This document shows, one piece after another, positions 60,873 to 64,000 of a stretch of DNA of 64,000 nt. A program made the position numbers and the translations under genes. The notes below the pieces were generated by a model that saw nothing but the letters and a program-made list of their open reading frames with translations, made no database searches and was not told the DNA's origin. Position 1 is the first letter of the stretch, and each line of letters begins with the position of its first letter. Source of the DNA: an uncultured Acetatifactor sp. (GTDB lineage Bacteria; Bacillota; Clostridia; Lachnospirales; Lachnospiraceae); contig CAJUCE010000002.1 of assembly GCA_910584865.1 (NCBI GenBank), positions 93,082-157,081 of the forward strand, given 5' to 3'.

Positions 60873-61793
60873 ATGAGCAAGACAGCATTCATTTTCCCGG
60901 GACAGGGCGCACAGTACTGCGGCATGGGAAAGGATTTTTTCGATCAGTTTGCCGCGGCAAGGGAAATTTATACAATGGCAGGTGAAGCCACAGGACTGGA
61001 CGTGGCAGGTCTGTGTTTTACGGAAAACGAAAAACTGAATATTACGGAATACACCCAGATCGCCATGCTGACCACGGAGACGGCGATTCTGAAGGTACTG
61101 GAGGAGAAGGGACTGCAGGCATGGTGCAGCGCGGGGCTGAGCCTGGGAGAATACGCTGCGCTGGCCGCTGCAGGGGTGATGGAGCTGCCAACCCTTTTTC
61201 GCCTGATCCGGAACAGGGGAATTTATATGCAGGAGGCTTATCCTATAGGAGGGGCAATGACTGCGGTGCTGGGGCTTGAGACAGAGGTGATCCACCGCAT
61301 CTGCCTGGAGAGTGAAGGGATCGTGTCCGTTGCAAACGATAACTGTCCCGGGCAGGCGGTGATCAGCGGCGAGGCCTGCGCCGTGCAGGCTGCATCCGAA
61401 AAGTTGCAGGCAGCAGGGGCTAAACGCTGCATCCCTCTGAAGGTCAGCGGGCCTTTTCATTCTCCGCTTCTGGCCGGGGCGGGAAAAAAGCTTGCCGCAG
61501 ACCTGGAAAATGTCAAGGTCAGCGATCCGAAGATACCCTATGTGTGCAATGTGGAGGCGGAATATGTGCGGGAAGCGGCTCCCGTAAAGGAGCTTTTGGC
61601 CAGGCAGGTCTCCTCTCCTGTCCGGTGGCGTGAAAGCATGGAACGGATGCTGGGGGACGGCGTGGATACCTTTGTGGAGATAGGGCCAGGACGGACACTG
61701 GCAGGTTTTGTGAAAAAAATGAGCCGCCAGGTCAAGGTGATCAATGTGGGAACTGTTGGAGATTTGGAGCAAATTGAAGAAATTCTGTATTGA
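60873..61793 (+). CDS. fabD: Malonyl-CoA:ACP transacylase
   Basis: Loads malonyl groups onto acyl carrier protein. The 306-residue protein has FIFPGQGAQYCGMGKD, the nucleophile Ser in AGLSLGEYAALAAAG (the common GHSLG reads GLSLG, as often in Firmicutes), and catalytic His in VSGPFHSPLL. It lies nine bases after fabK. Confidence 0.95.
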   Translation: MSKTAFIFPGQGAQYCGMGKDFFDQFAAAREIYTMAGEATGLDVAGLCFTENEKLNITEYTQIAMLTTETAILKVLEEKGLQAWCSAGLSLGEYAALAAAGVMELPTLFRLIRNRGIYMQEAYPIGGAMTAVLGLETEVIHRICLESEGIVSVANDNCPGQAVISGEACAVQAASEKLQAAGAKRCIPLKVSGPFHSPLLAGAGKKLAADLENVKVSDPKIPYVCNVEAEYVREAAPVKELLARQVSSPVRWRESMERMLGDGVDTFVEIGPGRTLAGFVKKMSRQVKVINVGTVGDLEQIEEILY

Positions 61794-61843
61794 CTGATGG
61801 AGTCAGACGGGGGGAGCGGAAGACTTCCGGAAAGGATGAAAAA

Positions 61844-62599
61844 GTGAATGAGAATAAAGAACTGACGGGCAAGGTGGCATTGGTGACAGGAGCCAGCCGG
61901 GGGATCGGCAGATGGATCGCCCTGACGCTTGCCAGGCAGGGGGCGATCGTGCTGGTCAATTATAACGGCTCCAGGGAATCTGCTCTGAAGGTAATGGAGG
62001 AGATGGAGAGTTTCGGAGGCTGCGGAGAGGCGGTGGGCTGTGATGTGTCCGACTTTGAAGCCTGCGGCAGGATGACGGAAGAAATCCTCCGAAAATATGG
62101 TCATGTGGATATTCTGGTAAATAATGCAGGGATTACAAGGGATAATCTGATTGTCCGTATGAGAGAAGAGGAATATGACAGTGTGCTGGACACGAATTTG
62201 AAAGGGGCTTTCAATACTATCCGGCATCTGTCCCGCTGTTTTTTAAAGCAGCGCAGCGGAAAGATCATCAATATTACGTCCGTGTCCGGTGTGACGGGAA
62301 ATGCAGGGCAGGCGAACTATTCCGCATCCAAGGCGGGATTGATCGGCCTGACCAAGAGTGTAGCCAGGGAGCTGGCATGCAAAGGGATCTGCGTGAACGC
62401 CGTTGCGCCGGGATTTATCGACACAGATATGACCGGTGCGTTGACTGGAAAAGTCAAGGAGTCTGCAGTGGCTTCCATTCCCATGAAGAGGATGGGGAGC
62501 GGAAGGGATGTGGCGGAAGCAGTGGCATTTCTGGCGGGGCGGTGCTCTGACTATATCACAGGACAGGTGCTCTGCGTGGATGGCGGCATGGCAATGTAA
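61844..62599 (+). CDS. fabG: 3-oxoacyl-ACP reductase
   Basis: NADPH-dependent reduction of 3-ketoacyl-ACP. The 251-residue short-chain dehydrogenase has TGASRGIG for cofactor, NNAGITRD, catalytic Ser in NITSVSGVTGN, and YSASK. GTG 61844 follows AAAGGATG; the frame is open back to 61790, overlapping fabD, but with no ribosome site. It keeps the order fabK-fabD-fabG-fabF. Confidence 0.94.
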   Translation: MNENKELTGKVALVTGASRGIGRWIALTLARQGAIVLVNYNGSRESALKVMEEMESFGGCGEAVGCDVSDFEACGRMTEEILRKYGHVDILVNNAGITRDNLIVRMREEEYDSVLDTNLKGAFNTIRHLSRCFLKQRSGKIINITSVSGVTGNAGQANYSASKAGLIGLTKSVARELACKGICVNAVAPGFIDTDMTGALTGKVKESAVASIPMKRMGSGRDVAEAVAFLAGRCSDYITGQVLCVDGGMAM

Positions 62600-62724
62600 T
62601 GCGGCGGTGTGCAGCCGCCTGTAGTATTCTGAGATGCGGGAAAAGCAAAAATTCTGTAAGCAGCGCCGCGTTCTCAGGGGCAGAGTGCTTGGCGGGGGAG
62701 AACAGGGAAAGGAATGGATGTGAC

Positions 62725-63963
62725 ATGAAGAGAAGAGTTGTAGTGACAGGGATGGGAGCTGTTACGCCGGTGGGGAACTGCATGGAAGCATTTTGGAATG
62801 GGATCCGCAGGGGAGAAACCGGGTTTGCTCCTATTACCAGATTTGACACGGCCGGCTATAAATGCAGGCTGGCTGCGGAGGTGAAGGATTTCAGGCCTCA
62901 GGATTACATGGATAATAAGTCGGCCAGGCGAATGGAGCTCTTCTGTCAGTTTGCAGTTGCGGCAGCCGGGGAGGCCATTCGGGACGCAGGATTGGACATG
63001 GAGAAAGAGGATGCCTACAGAGTGGGATGCTTTGTGGGCAGCGGTGTGGGAAGCCTGGCGGCGATGGAGAGGGAATACGGCAGACTGACACAAAAAGGGC
63101 CTTCCAGGGTGAGTCCCCTGTTTGTGCCCATGATGATATCTAATATGGCCGCCGGGAACGTGAGTATTGCCTACGGACTGAAGGGAAAGAGTCTGAATGT
63201 TGTGACAGCCTGTGCCACGGGGACCCACTCCATAGGGGAAGCATTCCGTTCCATTCAATATGGGGAAGCGGATGCCTGTGTAGCAGGAGGGGCGGAGAGC
63301 GCGGTGACCCCGCTTGGAATTGCGGGGTTTTCGGCGCTGACTGCCCTTTCAGAGAGTACGGATCCGCATAGATGCTCTATTCCCTTCGATAAGGATAGAA
63401 GCGGTTTCGTCATGGGAGAAGGGGCGGGGATTGTTGTGCTGGAAGAGCTGGAGCATGCGCGCAGGAGAGGCGCCTTTATATATGCGGAGGTATTGGGCTA
63501 TGGCTGTTCCTCGGATGCCTATCACATCACATCCCCCGCAGAGGACGGGGCGGGAGCGGCCAGGGCCATGCAAAATGCCCTGGAAGACGGCAATGTAAGA
63601 CCGGAAGAGCTGACCTATATCAATGCCCACGGCACGGGAACCCATCACAATGATCTCTTTGAAACCAGGGCCATAAAGCTTGCCTTTGGGGCGCATGCAG
63701 GGAAGCTTAGGATTAATTCCACCAAATCCATGATCGGCCACCTGCTGGGGGCCGCCGGTGCGGTAGAATTCATCACCTGTGTGAAAGAGCTGCAGGAGGG
63801 TTTTCTGCACAGGACAGTCGGGCTGCAGGAGACGGAGGAAGAGATGGATCTGGACTACTGCAGGGAAAATTATGAGGAGAAGGTTCCCTATGCCCTGAGC
63901 AATTCCCTGGGTTTCGGAGGACATAATGCCAGCATCCTGATCGGCGGAGAGATTCGGGAATAA
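62725..63963 (+). CDS. fabF: Beta-ketoacyl-ACP synthase II
   Basis: Condenses malonyl-ACP with acyl-ACP to lengthen the chain. The 412-residue thiolase-fold protein starts MKRRVVVTGMGAVTPVG and has the triad: Cys in VTACATGTHS, His in NAHGTGTHHND and His in KSMIGHLLGAAG. ATG 62725 follows AAAGGAATGG; an in-frame extension to 62599 is unlikely. The window ends 37 bp later, where acetyl-CoA carboxylase genes would be expected. Confidence 0.96.
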   Translation: MKRRVVVTGMGAVTPVGNCMEAFWNGIRRGETGFAPITRFDTAGYKCRLAAEVKDFRPQDYMDNKSARRMELFCQFAVAAAGEAIRDAGLDMEKEDAYRVGCFVGSGVGSLAAMEREYGRLTQKGPSRVSPLFVPMMISNMAAGNVSIAYGLKGKSLNVVTACATGTHSIGEAFRSIQYGEADACVAGGAESAVTPLGIAGFSALTALSESTDPHRCSIPFDKDRSGFVMGEGAGIVVLEELEHARRRGAFIYAEVLGYGCSSDAYHITSPAEDGAGAARAMQNALEDGNVRPEELTYINAHGTGTHHNDLFETRAIKLAFGAHAGKLRINSTKSMIGHLLGAAGAVEFITCVKELQEGFLHRTVGLQETEEEMDLDYCRENYEEKVPYALSNSLGFGGHNASILIGGEIRE

Positions 63964-64000
63964 AGGGGTACTGGAGAGGATGCATGCGGAACTGGGAAAC

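Overview
The window looks like a chromosomal segment from a spore-forming Lachnospiraceae-type member of Clostridia. The clues are roughly 50 % GC, strong AGGAGG-type ribosome sites, an alpha/beta small acid-soluble spore protein with a sigma-G-like promoter, a GlgC/GlgD pair, a FabK-type fatty-acid cluster, a MurT/GatD pair, and BlaI/BlaR and cre-type regulation. Genes lie on both strands, mostly +. No rRNA, tRNA, CRISPR array or complete insertion sequence was found.

Layout. 1-3.6 kb: a tandem intergenic repeat, a TetR regulator with a paired operator, an MFS efflux pump and a YitT membrane protein. 3.6-11.8 kb: a possible structured RNA, a polysaccharide deacetylase, then the envelope and translation cluster pyrH-frr-uppS-cdsA-dxr-rseP, a 101-bp inverted-repeat element and a Ser/Thr kinase. 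11.9-16 kb: a transaldolase-like aldolase, the spore protein, a stand-alone FakA middle-domain protein and two lipoproteins (propeller-like, then solute-binding). 16-25 kb: glgCD, a Panacea-type toxin-antitoxin pair, a ParB-like/BMP fusion protein, a phosphoesterase, a TIM-barrel isomerase, an HD hydrolase and a NUDIX hydrolase. 25-29 kb: a BlaR1/BlaI pair with three operators and a HAD hydrolase. 29-37.7 kb: a heterodimeric ABC exporter behind a leader-peptide/terminator region, an AraC regulator, and an AT-richer island with a second ABC pair, one partner truncated. 38.6-44 kb: a 2-keto-3-deoxygluconate route (kduI, kduD-like, dhuI-like, KDPG aldolase with an extra domain, kdgK) with two cre-like sites. 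44-50 kb: response regulator, sensor kinase, membrane protein and a fused propeller/solute-binding lipoprotein. 50-56.6 kb: a DsbA-like protein, murT-gatD and an LRR membrane protein, a second repeat array, dcd and free-methionine-sulfoxide reductase. 56.6-64 kb: a large GH28 enzyme and the acpP-fabK-fabD-fabG-fabF operon with two FabT-type boxes.

How the genes work together. The housekeeping clusters supply UMP phosphorylation, ribosome recycling, undecaprenyl and CDP-diacylglycerol precursors, isoprenoids, intramembrane proteolysis, lipid II amidation and fatty acids. The uronate cluster would take unsaturated uronic acids, from pectin or glycosaminoglycans, to pyruvate and glyceraldehyde-3-phosphate; the GH28 enzyme may feed it.

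The most unusual points are: (i) a dispersed intergenic repeat family whose hairpin stems keep pairing through compensatory changes; (ii) a 101-bp inverted-repeat element in two copies; (iii) propeller plus solute-binding lipoproteins seen both split and fused, without a transporter, one beside a two-component system; (iv) a leader-peptide attenuator candidate ahead of ABC exporters; (v) two unrelated isomerases for the same uronate step; (vi) a cytosolic ParB-like/PnrA-like fusion. All functional calls come from reading the sequence; no searches were run.
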